A DNA stretch of 64,000 nt from CATOSK01 sp034423195 (lineage in GTDB: Bacteria; Chloroflexota; Dehalococcoidia; Lucifugimonadales; UBA3495): the NCBI GenBank assembly GCA_034423195.1, contig DAOUIZ010000059.1, forward strand, positions 37,645 to 101,644, written 5' to 3'. Positions 10,132 to 17,196 of the stretch are shown in pieces. Numbering within the stretch: the stretch's first letter is position 1; each line of letters begins with the position of its first letter. The notes under the pieces are model-generated. The model was not told where the DNA came from. It saw nothing but the letters and a program-made list of their open reading frames with translations, and searched no databases. A program made the position numbers and the translations under genes.

Positions 10132-10140
10132 GCTATAATC
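10132..10140 (+). promoter_or_regulatory. Extended -10 promoter upstream of VOC gene
   Basis: TGC-TATAAT is a perfect extended -10, 60 bases before the start of the VOC gene. No matching -35 is seen. Confidence 0.55.
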
Positions 10141-10200
10141 GAATCCAACTAGGATGGCGGTGTCCCCCGCGGCACCCCACAGACGATGGAGGGAATAATC

Positions 10201-10680
10201 ATGGCGCGGACCGCAGGACTCGGACATGTGGGCATCTACGCCCATGACATTATGAAGATGCGCGACTTCTACACCCGGGTTATCGGGTTGGAGGTCGCCG
10301 ACGAGGATCTGGAGGGCCGGGGGATGTGCTTCCTCAGCTCCGACCCTATTTCCGAACACCACGAGTTCGTTCTGATGAAGGGCCGCCAGTCCGACGACGA
10401 GACCCAGGTCATCCAGCAAATATCCTTCAAGGTACCCAGCATCCAGGACCTCCGGGAGTACAAGTCGGCGCTGGACGACGAGGGAATGAAGATCGACCGC
10501 ATCGTCAGCCACGGCAACGCCTTCGGGATGTACTTCTTCGACCCGGAGGGCAACCGGGTGGAGCTGTACTACCGGACCGGCTTCCCGGTACCCCAGCCCC
10601 ACGGCGACCCCATCGACCTCTCCCGCTCCGACGATGAGCTGCTTACCGACGCCAGGGAGTTGCTGTTCACCAAGCGTTAG
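10201..10680 (+). CDS. VOC (glyoxalase/extradiol dioxygenase-like) protein
   Basis: Codes for 159 residues covering two beta-alpha-beta-beta-beta modules. The first opens with GLGHVGIYAHDIMKMRDFYT, with a putative metal His in GHVG. A second His lies in SEHHEFVLM and a C-terminal Glu in DPEGNRVELYY, the usual H/H/E metal set of extradiol-type enzymes. ATG 10201 is preferred over 10186 because GGAGGGA lies seven bases upstream. Substrate unknown; aromatic ring cleavage or thiol-adduct chemistry are options. It is closed by a strong terminator. Confidence 0.85.
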   Translation: MARTAGLGHVGIYAHDIMKMRDFYTRVIGLEVADEDLEGRGMCFLSSDPISEHHEFVLMKGRQSDDETQVIQQISFKVPSIQDLREYKSALDDEGMKIDRIVSHGNAFGMYFFDPEGNRVELYYRTGFPVPQPHGDPIDLSRSDDELLTDARELLFTKR

Positions 10681-10703
10681 TCCCTGGCTCATCCCCGACC
10701 GCC

Positions 10704-10733
10704 AGACGCCCGGAACAATCCGGGCGTCTTTTT
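10704..10733 (+). terminator. Rho-independent terminator after VOC gene
   Basis: An 11-bp perfect stem, AGACGCCCGGA with TCCGGGCGTCT, closes an ACAA loop and runs into TTTTT. It begins 23 bases after the stop codon. Confidence 0.9.
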
Positions 10734-10801
10734 CGTCAGCCCGACCGCGCCACCTGAGCCAGGCTGGAATTCGGCGTCCAATAGCCTCCCCGGGACCATA
10801 G

Positions 10802-12082
10802 ATGGGTCAAAGCGGCAACCCCTCATCCTTCGCCGAATACGGCGACCTGCCTCCCCGCTACCACCGCTGGAAGTGGCGGGTCCTGCTGGCCTTCGGCATC
10901 TTCTACCTGTTCGTCTACCTGGGCCGGTTCAACTTCTGGCCCGTGTCGCCGCTGGTGCGGGAGGAACTGGCGCTGACCCACGTCGAGATCGGGGTCATAA
11001 ATGCCCTCCTGCTCTGGGGGTTCGGAGTGGGAGACCTGGTCCACGGCAGGCTGGCCGAGAGCTATGGCCTGCGGCTGTGGGTACTGCTGGGGGCAGCCTT
11101 CACCGTCGTGATGAACTGGGCAACCAGTTTCGGCACGACGGCCCTGGCGCTGGCCATCCCCTGGGGAATCAACGGGTTCGTCAACGCGGCCTGCTGGGCG
11201 CCGGCCATCAGCATGATTTCCCAATGGTGGCCGCGCCGGGAGCGGGGGATCGCCATGGGAATCGTCGGCACCGCTTCGGGTGGGGCGATGCTGGTGATGT
11301 GGTGGGTTTCCGGTTGGGTGGCCGTGGAATGGGGATGGCGGGCCGCCTTCCGCTACCCGCCGTTGATCATCCTGGCAGCCGGACTGGTCTTCTACTTCGT
11401 GTCCCGGGACCGGCCTCGCGACGCTGGCCTGCCGGACTACGTCGAGGAGCACGGGGTTTCAGCGGAGCCGGAGGCGATTTCGGAGGAGCGGCTGCGGGGT
11501 TTCGGTCCCTACCGGGAACTGCTGTCCCGCCCGGAGTTCCACCTGGCGTCCCACGTGAAGGGCCTGGAAAACGTGGTACGATACGGCCTGACCACCTGGG
11601 TGCCCATCTACTACCACGACGCCGGCGGACTGTCCATTGAGTCCACCATCTTCCTGACCGTTCTGTTGCCGTTGGGTTATCTCGTTGCTCCTCCCCTGGG
11701 CGGGTTCATCTCCGACCGCTGGCTGTCCAGTTCCCGGAGGCCGATGCTGGTTGTTTCCTGCGCGGGTAGCGCCGCCGCGCTGGTGGCGTTGGCTGCAGCG
11801 CCCCCCTCCGACCCATATCTGGGCGCCGTGCTGATGCTGGCAGGCGGAATCAGCATGGGACTGTCCCCCATATCCACTATCGCGGTGGACCTGGCCGGAC
11901 GGCGAATGTCGGGCACCGCGTCAGGATTGCTGGACGCCCACGGCTACGCCTACGCTGGACTTCAGGCTCTTGTCTTCAGCGTGTGGCTGGACCTGGCGGG
12001 CAGCCCATGGCCCGCGGTCTTCCTGGCCATGGCGGTGACCAGGCTGGTATCAGTGGGAATGATCTCCCGGGTGAAAGTCTAG
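10802..12082 (+). CDS. MFS transporter, organophosphate:phosphate antiporter-like
   Basis: Codes for 426 residues with about 12 hydrophobic segments. The first segment ends in YLGRFNFWPVSP, which resembles the start of the OPA group (GlpT, UhpT). MGIVGTASGGAML in TM4-5 and GGFISDRWLSSSRRP after TM8 are typical MFS loops. Substrates of the group are phosphorylated sugars or glycerol-3-phosphate exchanged for phosphate, but sequence alone does not fix this. The next gene starts two bases after the stop, so they form one transcript with a membrane-anchored hydrolase. Confidence 0.85.
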   Translation: MGQSGNPSSFAEYGDLPPRYHRWKWRVLLAFGIFYLFVYLGRFNFWPVSPLVREELALTHVEIGVINALLLWGFGVGDLVHGRLAESYGLRLWVLLGAAFTVVMNWATSFGTTALALAIPWGINGFVNAACWAPAISMISQWWPRRERGIAMGIVGTASGGAMLVMWWVSGWVAVEWGWRAAFRYPPLIILAAGLVFYFVSRDRPRDAGLPDYVEEHGVSAEPEAISEERLRGFGPYRELLSRPEFHLASHVKGLENVVRYGLTTWVPIYYHDAGGLSIESTIFLTVLLPLGYLVAPPLGGFISDRWLSSSRRPMLVVSCAGSAAALVALAAAPPSDPYLGAVLMLAGGISMGLSPISTIAVDLAGRRMSGTASGLLDAHGYAYAGLQALVFSVWLDLAGSPWPAVFLAMAVTRLVSVGMISRVKV

Positions 12083-12084
12083 CG

Positions 12085-13299
12085 ATGGGAACAAGGACCG
12101 CCCGACAAGTCCTGCGGTTCCTGTGGCGGAGGGTGATGATGCCGGTCCTGGTGGGAGTAGCCGGGTTGATCGTGTTGTACCTCCTGGCCTTCGCCATCTT
12201 CCCGCAGGTGCGGGCGGCTACCCACACCGGTTTCTTCGTCCTGCAGGTGCTGGACCTGCCCATCAAACCCCAGTCGTGGTTCAGCAAGGAAGCAATCAGG
12301 GAGGAGGTCACCTACCCCGGCCCGTCGGGCGGTTTGCAGGCCGACATCTACCGCATCCCGGACGGTAAGCCCAGGGCGGCCATCCTGATTTTCCTCGGGG
12401 CCAACGCCGCTGGCCGGGAGGACAAGGACGTGGTCAACCTCGGCCACGCCATCTCCCGGGCTGGATTCGTCGCCATGATCCACTGGTCGGAGACGATGGG
12501 ACAGAGGGCCAACGTTGACCCGGAGGAACTGGAGAACCTGGTACGGGCCTTTCAGTACCTGGCCGGGCAGGACTATGTCCGGCCGGACAAGGCGGGGATG
12601 GCGGGGTTTTCGGTGGGCGGGTCCTTTGTTATGGTGTCGGCGGCGGACCCCAGGATCAACCGGCAGGTGGCCTTCGTCAACTCGATGGGCGCCTACTATG
12701 ATTCGAGGGACCTCTTCGTACAGATTGCCGGTAACTCGTGGTTCCCCGGCCTCTATGAGGAGATGGAGAGAGTGGGAGACCGGGACGCCGAGCCCTGGAA
12801 GGTGGATAAGCTGACCCGCCGGGTGTTCCGCAACGAACTGCTGGAGCCGGTGGAAGATGAACGGCAGCGGGAGGCGTTGGCAGTCCGGTTTGGGGAGGAC
12901 GCTGTTGCCGCCGCCGCGACAACCCTTCCTCCGCTGACCGGGGCCGCCCCGGTCGTCAGGAGTCTCCTGGAAGGGCCGGCTCCCGCGGAGGCCGCCGAGT
13001 TGATGGAACAGATGCCTCCGTCATTCCTGGAGAAGCTGGATTTCATATCTCCCAGCAACCACGTTGATAACCTGCACGGGCGGCTGTTGATTATGCACGA
13101 CCAGGGAGACAAGCTGATCCCGGTGGGTGAGTCCCGCCGGCTGGCGGCGGCGGTGGGCGACCGGGAGAACGTCCTCTACACCGAGACCAACATCTTCGAC
13201 CATGTCCGGCCAGGAGCGGACCGGAACTGGCTCCAGTTGGGGTGGGGCGCCCTCAAGCTGGGCCGGCACATGTACCACATCATGCGCTTTGCCCACTGA
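12085..13299 (+). CDS. Membrane-anchored alpha/beta hydrolase
   Basis: Codes for 404 residues. Residues about 14-40 are one hydrophobic membrane segment, placing the rest on one face of the membrane. The nucleophile elbow GFSVGGS near residue 175 gives the catalytic Ser. MHDQGDKLIPVGESRR near 345 gives a plausible Asp and IFDHVRPG near 375 the His. The fold resembles dienelactone hydrolase/acyl peptidase types, but a long helical insertion (about 210-320) is unusual. I take ATG 12085 rather than an in-frame start 102 bases earlier that would overlap the transporter. The substrate could be what the upstream carrier imports. Confidence 0.75.
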   Translation: MGTRTARQVLRFLWRRVMMPVLVGVAGLIVLYLLAFAIFPQVRAATHTGFFVLQVLDLPIKPQSWFSKEAIREEVTYPGPSGGLQADIYRIPDGKPRAAILIFLGANAAGREDKDVVNLGHAISRAGFVAMIHWSETMGQRANVDPEELENLVRAFQYLAGQDYVRPDKAGMAGFSVGGSFVMVSAADPRINRQVAFVNSMGAYYDSRDLFVQIAGNSWFPGLYEEMERVGDRDAEPWKVDKLTRRVFRNELLEPVEDERQREALAVRFGEDAVAAAATTLPPLTGAAPVVRSLLEGPAPAEAAELMEQMPPSFLEKLDFISPSNHVDNLHGRLLIMHDQGDKLIPVGESRRLAAAVGDRENVLYTETNIFDHVRPGADRNWLQLGWGALKLGRHMYHIMRFAH

Positions 13300-13321
13300 T
13301 TCCGGGCGGAGGAGCGTCCGT

Positions 13322-13720
13322 CTAGTTGCGGTGGCGGGCCTGCTGGAGCTTCTGGATGGTGCCCGGGACCCGCCAGTCCACGTAGACGAGGACGTGCTCC
13401 TTGATGGCTTCCTCGTGGATGCGGCACATGGCGCAGTTGCGGTCAATGCACAGGCCGTGGCGGGGCGTCAGCTCCTGCCTCAGCGCGTCGAGCTGCTGGA
13501 CGATCTGCCCGGTGTCGATGGTCCCTGCCCTGGCGAGTTCCAATACTTCATCCATCTGCCCGGTCAGCCTGTCCAGGGTGTCGTTGTACCGCTTGAGGTT
13601 CTCGGCGGCGATGGACCGGATATCCTGCTGCTGTCCCGTTACCGCCGGGGAGTATATGTCCGGCTGCCAGTCGCTGAGGTCGCGCCCGCAGGACTCGCAC
13701 GGATCGGGCGGCATGGTCAT
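13322..13720 (-). CDS. Cys-rich hypothetical protein
   Basis: Codes for 132 residues. A C-E-S-C pair lies near the start (PPDPCESCGRDLSDW) and a second set, C-I-D-R-N-C-A-M-C, near residue 95. Together they could bind zinc. The middle is a helical, possibly coiled-coil, stretch (about 40-85). GGAGGTG six bases upstream fixes the start at 13720 rather than the upstream in-frame ATG at 13759. Not recognised. It converges with the hydrolase gene and lies downstream of the DUF1385 gene. Confidence 0.65.
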   Translation of the reverse strand: MTMPPDPCESCGRDLSDWQPDIYSPAVTGQQQDIRSIAAENLKRYNDTLDRLTGQMDEVLELARAGTIDTGQIVQQLDALRQELTPRHGLCIDRNCAMCRIHEEAIKEHVLVYVDWRVPGTIQKLQQARHRN

Positions 13721-13827
13721 GGTTGGCACCTCCGGTTGAGTCTGGGGGACGGCGTTCAACTAGGGGCCGGAGCGGGTGGCTCAAGTGGCGCCATTGTACC
13801 AAAGGAGGGGGAAGGCGCCGGGGGGAT

Positions 13828-14778
13828 CTATCCGGTGGAGTCGTTGGGTCCGCCGGCCGCTTCCACGGGCTCCGACGGCGGCGGGTATTGAAGGCCGGCG
13901 TCGGTGGCCAGAGCCAGCTCCATGGCGGCAATTGCCACGTCGATCTGGTCGTCATCGGGCTGCCGGGTGGTCAGACGCTGCAGCAGCAGTCCCGGTGCGG
14001 CCAGGGCCCGGGCGATGAACCAGGACTGGTGGACCCCGCTGAACCGGATCATTTCATAGCTGACGGCGGCGATGACCGGCAGCAGCACGATGCGGGAGAG
14101 GATGCGCCACTCGATGTCGGGCCTTCCCAGGAAGGCGAACACCACCACCGAAACCAGGACGACGGTGAGCAGGAACGCGGTGCCGCAGCGGGGGTGGGGA
14201 GTGGGGAACCGCCGCACGTTGGGGACGGTCAACGGCAGCCCGGCCTCGTGGGCGTGAACGGTCATGTGCTCCGCGCCGTGGTAGGCGTAGACCCGCCGGA
14301 TGTCCTTCATCAACCCGATGCCCCAGATGTAGCCGACCACTATGGCCAGCCGGAGCAGTCCCTCGATGGTGTTGCTCAGAAGGTCGGAGGTGATGAAGGG
14401 GTCGATGAGCCAGACAACCAGCAGCGGGAGAACGAAGAAGATGCCGATTCCGATGACCAGGGAAACCGCCAGGGTGACTCCCATTGCCCAGCCGGAAAGT
14501 TCCTCCGGTTCATCTTCGTCCTGGCCCAACTGGGACAGGTTCGCCGACTGGTGCAAGGCCTTCATGCCGAGGGTCAGGGTTTCGGCCAGGACGGCAACGC
14601 CCCGCAGGAACCATATCCGCCGCAGGGGGCCGGTGAGGAAGGAGTTGAGGGGGCCGTGGGAGTGGGCAATGCTGCCGTCCCTCTGGCGCACCGCCAGGCT
14701 GTAGCAGGTGCGGCCCCGGATCATCACGCCTTCGATGACAGCCTGTCCGCCGTAGATGAAGTTGTTCTCTCGCGCCAA
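13828..14778 (-). CDS. DUF1385 (YqhQ-like) membrane protein
   Basis: Codes for 316 residues. The N-terminal block YGGQAVIEGVMIRG and the later YHGAEHMTVHAHE, PHPRCGTAFLL are hallmarks of DUF1385. Four to five hydrophobic segments lie between about residues 100 and 235. Function is not established. The gene is often found next to rpmE and release-factor genes, as here, where rpmE lies just upstream on the same strand beyond a terminator. The C-terminal 40 residues are polar and variable. Confidence 0.88.
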   Translation of the reverse strand: MARENNFIYGGQAVIEGVMIRGRTCYSLAVRQRDGSIAHSHGPLNSFLTGPLRRIWFLRGVAVLAETLTLGMKALHQSANLSQLGQDEDEPEELSGWAMGVTLAVSLVIGIGIFFVLPLLVVWLIDPFITSDLLSNTIEGLLRLAIVVGYIWGIGLMKDIRRVYAYHGAEHMTVHAHEAGLPLTVPNVRRFPTPHPRCGTAFLLTVVLVSVVVFAFLGRPDIEWRILSRIVLLPVIAAVSYEMIRFSGVHQSWFIARALAAPGLLLQRLTTRQPDDDQIDVAIAAMELALATDAGLQYPPPSEPVEAAGGPNDSTG

Positions 14779-14846
14779 GGAGACCTCGGTCAGGGTTGGG
14801 CCGGCGGATTGCGGGCGCCGGGCTAGTATTCGGAAAGGCCGCCACG

Positions 14847-14872
14847 AAAAAGAGGGCTGGGAGCCAGCCCTC
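14847..14872 (-). terminator. Terminator of the L21-L27-L31 operon
   Basis: On the minus strand a 9-bp stem (GAGGGCTGG with CCAGCCCTC, loop of three) is followed by CTTTTTC-type U-tract. It starts 28 bases after the rpmE stop and separates the ribosomal genes from the DUF1385 gene. Confidence 0.85.
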
Positions 14873-14899
14873 GGTGATTCTGAAAGGACGGCAAAATGG

Positions 14900-15100
14900 T
14901 CAGGACAGGTTGTACCGGCGGCGCATGCGCTCGATGCGGCCCTGGCTGTCCACGATGCGCTGCTCGCCGGTGTAGAAGGGGTGGCACTTGCTGCAAACTT
15001 CCACGCGGAGGGCGGGCTTGGTGGCCCCGGTCTCGAACACGTTACCGCAGGAACAGGTCACTGTCGCGGTGTAGAACTGGGGGTGAATTTCTGCCTTCAT
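14900..15100 (-). CDS. rpmE: 50S ribosomal protein L31 (zinc-binding type)
   Basis: Codes for 66 residues starting MKAEIHPQFY. Four cysteines (TCSCGN and EVCSKCHPF) make the zinc ribbon of the C+ type of L31, so no zinc-free paralog is implied here. It ends the L21-L27-L31 transcript and is followed by a strong terminator. Confidence 0.96.
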   Translation of the reverse strand: MKAEIHPQFYTATVTCSCGNVFETGATKPALRVEVCSKCHPFYTGEQRIVDSQGRIERMRRRYNLS

Positions 15101-15139
15101 GGGATGATTCCTGCCTGTTGGATAGAAGTTAGGAACGGG

Positions 15140-15394
15140 TTAGACGGGGTAGACGCTGACCCGCCGCTTGCCCTTGCGGGCCCATTCGTACTTGACCTCG
15201 CCGTCGATGGTGGCGAAGAGGGTGTAGTCCCGTCCCAACCCGACGTTGGTGCCGGGAGCTATCCTGGTGCCGCGCTGGCGGACGATGATGGAGCCGGAAG
15301 TGACCTTCTGCCCGCCGTAGCGCTTGACGCCCAGACGCTTGGCGTTGCTGTCGCGGCCGTTGTTGGAGCTGCCGCCGGCTTTCTTATGGGCCAT
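15140..15394 (-). CDS. rpmA: 50S ribosomal protein L27
   Basis: Codes for 84 residues starting MAHKKAGGSSNNGRDS, the canonical L27 N-terminus that reaches the peptidyl-transferase centre without the cleavable extension seen in Firmicutes. SIIVRQRGT follows. The start is 4 bases after the L21 stop. Confidence 0.96.
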   Translation of the reverse strand: MAHKKAGGSSNNGRDSNAKRLGVKRYGGQKVTSGSIIVRQRGTRIAPGTNVGLGRDYTLFATIDGEVKYEWARKGKRRVSVYPV

Positions 15395-15398
15395 GAGT

Positions 15399-15719
15399 CT
15401 AACCTCCGGTCTGGATGTCCTGGATGACCAGGCGGGTGTAGTTCTGGCGATGGCCCTTCTTGCGGCGGTACCGCGTCTTGGCCTTGTACTTGAAGACGAG
15501 GATTTTCTTGTCCTTGTACTGGGACTGTACCTGGGCAACCACCCTGGCGCCGGCGACGGTGGGAGTGCCGATGTTGACCGCTCCATCCTCCGAAACCGCC
15601 AGGACCTCGTCGAACTCTGCCGTTGCACCCTCGGCCAAGGGCAACTTCTCGACGTCCAGGACATCGCCCTGGCTCACCCGGTACTGCTTGCCCCCGGTCT
15701 TGAAAATAGCGTAGTCCAT
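15399..15719 (-). CDS. rplU: 50S ribosomal protein L21
   Basis: Codes for 106 residues. MDYAIFKTGGKQYRV at the start and KTRYRRKKGHRQ near residue 85 are signature L21 blocks. First gene of the L21-L27-L31 operon. Its leader holds two copies of the hairpin repeat family described at 15733-15930, in sense orientation. Confidence 0.96.
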   Translation of the reverse strand: MDYAIFKTGGKQYRVSQGDVLDVEKLPLAEGATAEFDEVLAVSEDGAVNIGTPTVAGARVVAQVQSQYKDKKILVFKYKAKTRYRRKKGHRQNYTRLVIQDIQTGG

Positions 15720-15732
15720 AAAAACCTGTGCT

Positions 15733-15930
15733 TGTTCTAAGGGTCGCGCCCTCCCCCTTTCCCTCGCTCCGCTCGCCAGGAGCAGGCTTAGCTAAGTTAG
15801 GCAACTTGTCTAAGGCTCTCCGGCCTTCGCTCGGGGCAGGTTCTTGGGCGCTCTGAAAGTCGCCGCTTTCGCCCTCGATTAAGGTAACTTCTCTAAGAGG
15901 GCTGGGCGACTCTGTAAATCCTAAAGGGCG
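15733..15930 (-). repeat. Two hairpin-family copies in the rplU leader
   Basis: The copy nearer the gene has its core (minus-strand TTAGACAAGTTGCC) at about 15801-15813. The farther copy has stem GCCCTC/GAGGGC (15871-15876 with 15897-15902) and a 20-base loop carrying TTAGAGAAGTTACC, one base off the consensus. Both read in the rplU direction. Between them lies GC-rich sequence with CCTTCGCTCGGGGCAGG that recurs at 22690-22710. Confidence 0.75.
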
Positions 15931-16345
15931 GGGGTTCCGGTGTCAAGGCGAAACCACAGCGCCCGAGTACCTTATCATCGGGAGGTGCGACAAAGTAGGA
16001 CATTTGGGGACATTTGAGCGTGAAACCAGAGTAATTTTGTCCAGTTTCGCCCTCCAAATGTCCGGTTTTTCCTCCTGTATGGCGCAGTCTGGGCCGGGTT
16101 TGTCGCGTTTTGTCGCCCTTCACCGGATGGTCAGCCGATGGTGGCCGCGAAAGAAACATTGTGTCCCATGGATAAAAATTTATGGCGCATTTTGCTACAT
16201 TTTGGTGCATTCGCGCTGGACACAGGCGGGACGGGCGCGGTGCTACTGTTCCACACAGGTATGTTAACCGAAAGAGGGCAGACTCCGAAAGGGCCAAGTG
16301 TCAGTAAAGGCCCATTCGAGGATGGGGGCAAACCCCGGCCGTGCC
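15931..16345. other. Gene-free stretch with short tandem doublets
   Basis: No convincing frame lies here. The stretch is less GC-rich than its surroundings and contains several short repeats: GGACATTTG twice with period 10 near 15997-16015, an inverted copy CAAATGTCC near 16054, TTTGTCGC twice near 16098-16115, and the period-10 array listed separately. It lies upstream of the ribosomal operon and downstream of the MoaD-like gene, both minus strand, so it probably holds the ribosomal-operon promoter. Confidence 0.5.
16182..16211 (-). repeat. Three 10-bp repeats (AATGTAGCAA type)
   Basis: Read on the minus strand: AATGCACCAA, AATGTAGCAA, AATGCGCCAT, each 10 bases apart. The middle unit equals the units of the array at 8114-8143 except for one base. 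The same period and motif in two unrelated intergenic regions suggests a shared binding protein. Confidence 0.5.
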
Positions 16346-16615
16346 TTACCGGGCGCCGCCCCCGATTGCCGGGACGAAGTGAACCTCCCGGGCTTCCCCG
16401 CACCGCTCCATCATGCCGAGGCGGGCAACCTCCCCGTCGATGGCGACGGCGAGGTTGCTGCGGATCTGGCCGTCCTCAACGAGGCGGTCCTTGATGCCGG
16501 GATAGATCTCGTCCAGGTTGTCCACCAATTGCCGGATGTTGCGGGCTTCAACATCGACTTGTTTAACCCCGCCGGTTACGGACAGGAGCATCGTAGGAAC
16601 GTAAACGGTAGGCAT
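16346..16615 (-). CDS. MoaD/ThiS-family sulfur carrier protein
   Basis: Codes for 89 residues with a beta-grasp pattern, starting MPTVYVPTMLLSVTGG and ending VHFVPAIGGGAR. The Gly-Gly near the C-terminus is the site that is adenylated and thiocarboxylated, but here two extra residues (A-R) follow it. Some MoaD/ThiS homologs have such tails that must be removed by a JAMM protease before activation. It is the last gene of the CoxMSL region, which fits supply of molybdopterin for CoxL, though a ThiS-like or other sulfur-transfer role is possible. Confidence 0.85.
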   Translation of the reverse strand: MPTVYVPTMLLSVTGGVKQVDVEARNIRQLVDNLDEIYPGIKDRLVEDGQIRSNLAVAIDGEVARLGMMERCGEAREVHFVPAIGGGAR

Positions 16616-16643
16616 CAGTCACCTCCGGTTGAAAGGCGGCACG

Positions 16644-17102
16644 CTAGCACCATGTTGCGGGAGCGTCTGGGGAAATTATACCTTCGTCGCGCTGCAGCTC
16701 CCGCACGTAGCAAATTATGGAGTCCACTTCCTCATCCGACAGACCGGGGACCGGCAGCATATCGCCGAATTGCCAATGGTGGGAAGGCACACCGTTGCGG
16801 ACAGCGTTGCGGAAGGCGAAGTCCTGGTGATGGTTGGGCTCGTACACCCGGTGTACCAGCGGAGGCCCCTGGTTGGTTCCGGCGGCGTTGGCTCCGTGGC
16901 AAACCGCGCAGTTGGCGTTGAACGCCGTCATTCCCGGCTGGGCCTGGGGCGGCAGTCCGGGGAGGGCGGACGGAGGGCTGGCTGGCCCTAAACCAGGTGG
17001 GCCGGACCCGGTCGAGTCGGCGGGGGAACATCCTGCATAGATCAGCACCAACATGGGGGTGAGAATCACCAGGATGGGGTACCACCATGCAGATGCGGTC
17101 AT
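16644..17102 (-). CDS. Monoheme c-type cytochrome lipoprotein
   Basis: Codes for 152 residues. A hydrophobic N-terminus ends in the lipobox-like IYAGC near residue 25, so export with lipid anchoring is likely. A Pro/Gly-rich linker (about 30-55) leads to one heme site, CAVCH near residue 65. The distal Met is probably in DMLPVPG near 115. It lies 94 bases downstream of coxL on the same strand and could accept electrons from the CoxMSL enzyme. Confidence 0.85.
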   Translation of the reverse strand: MTASAWWYPILVILTPMLVLIYAGCSPADSTGSGPPGLGPASPPSALPGLPPQAQPGMTAFNANCAVCHGANAAGTNQGPPLVHRVYEPNHHQDFAFRNAVRNGVPSHHWQFGDMLPVPGLSDEEVDSIICYVRELQRDEGIISPDAPATWC

Positions 17103-17196
17103 GGGGTGGAGGTCCTGGAAAAGGCTACCGGCCCCCGCCTTTGGAAGAGGGCCGGTTCCGTCGTTCGGTTCTGGGGTTGCCGTTGCTGCCGCGGGG

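Noticed and set aside
11983..12084. Upstream extension of the hydrolase gene
   Set aside because: It would overlap the transporter by 100 bases and has no family similarity; ATG 12085 fits.
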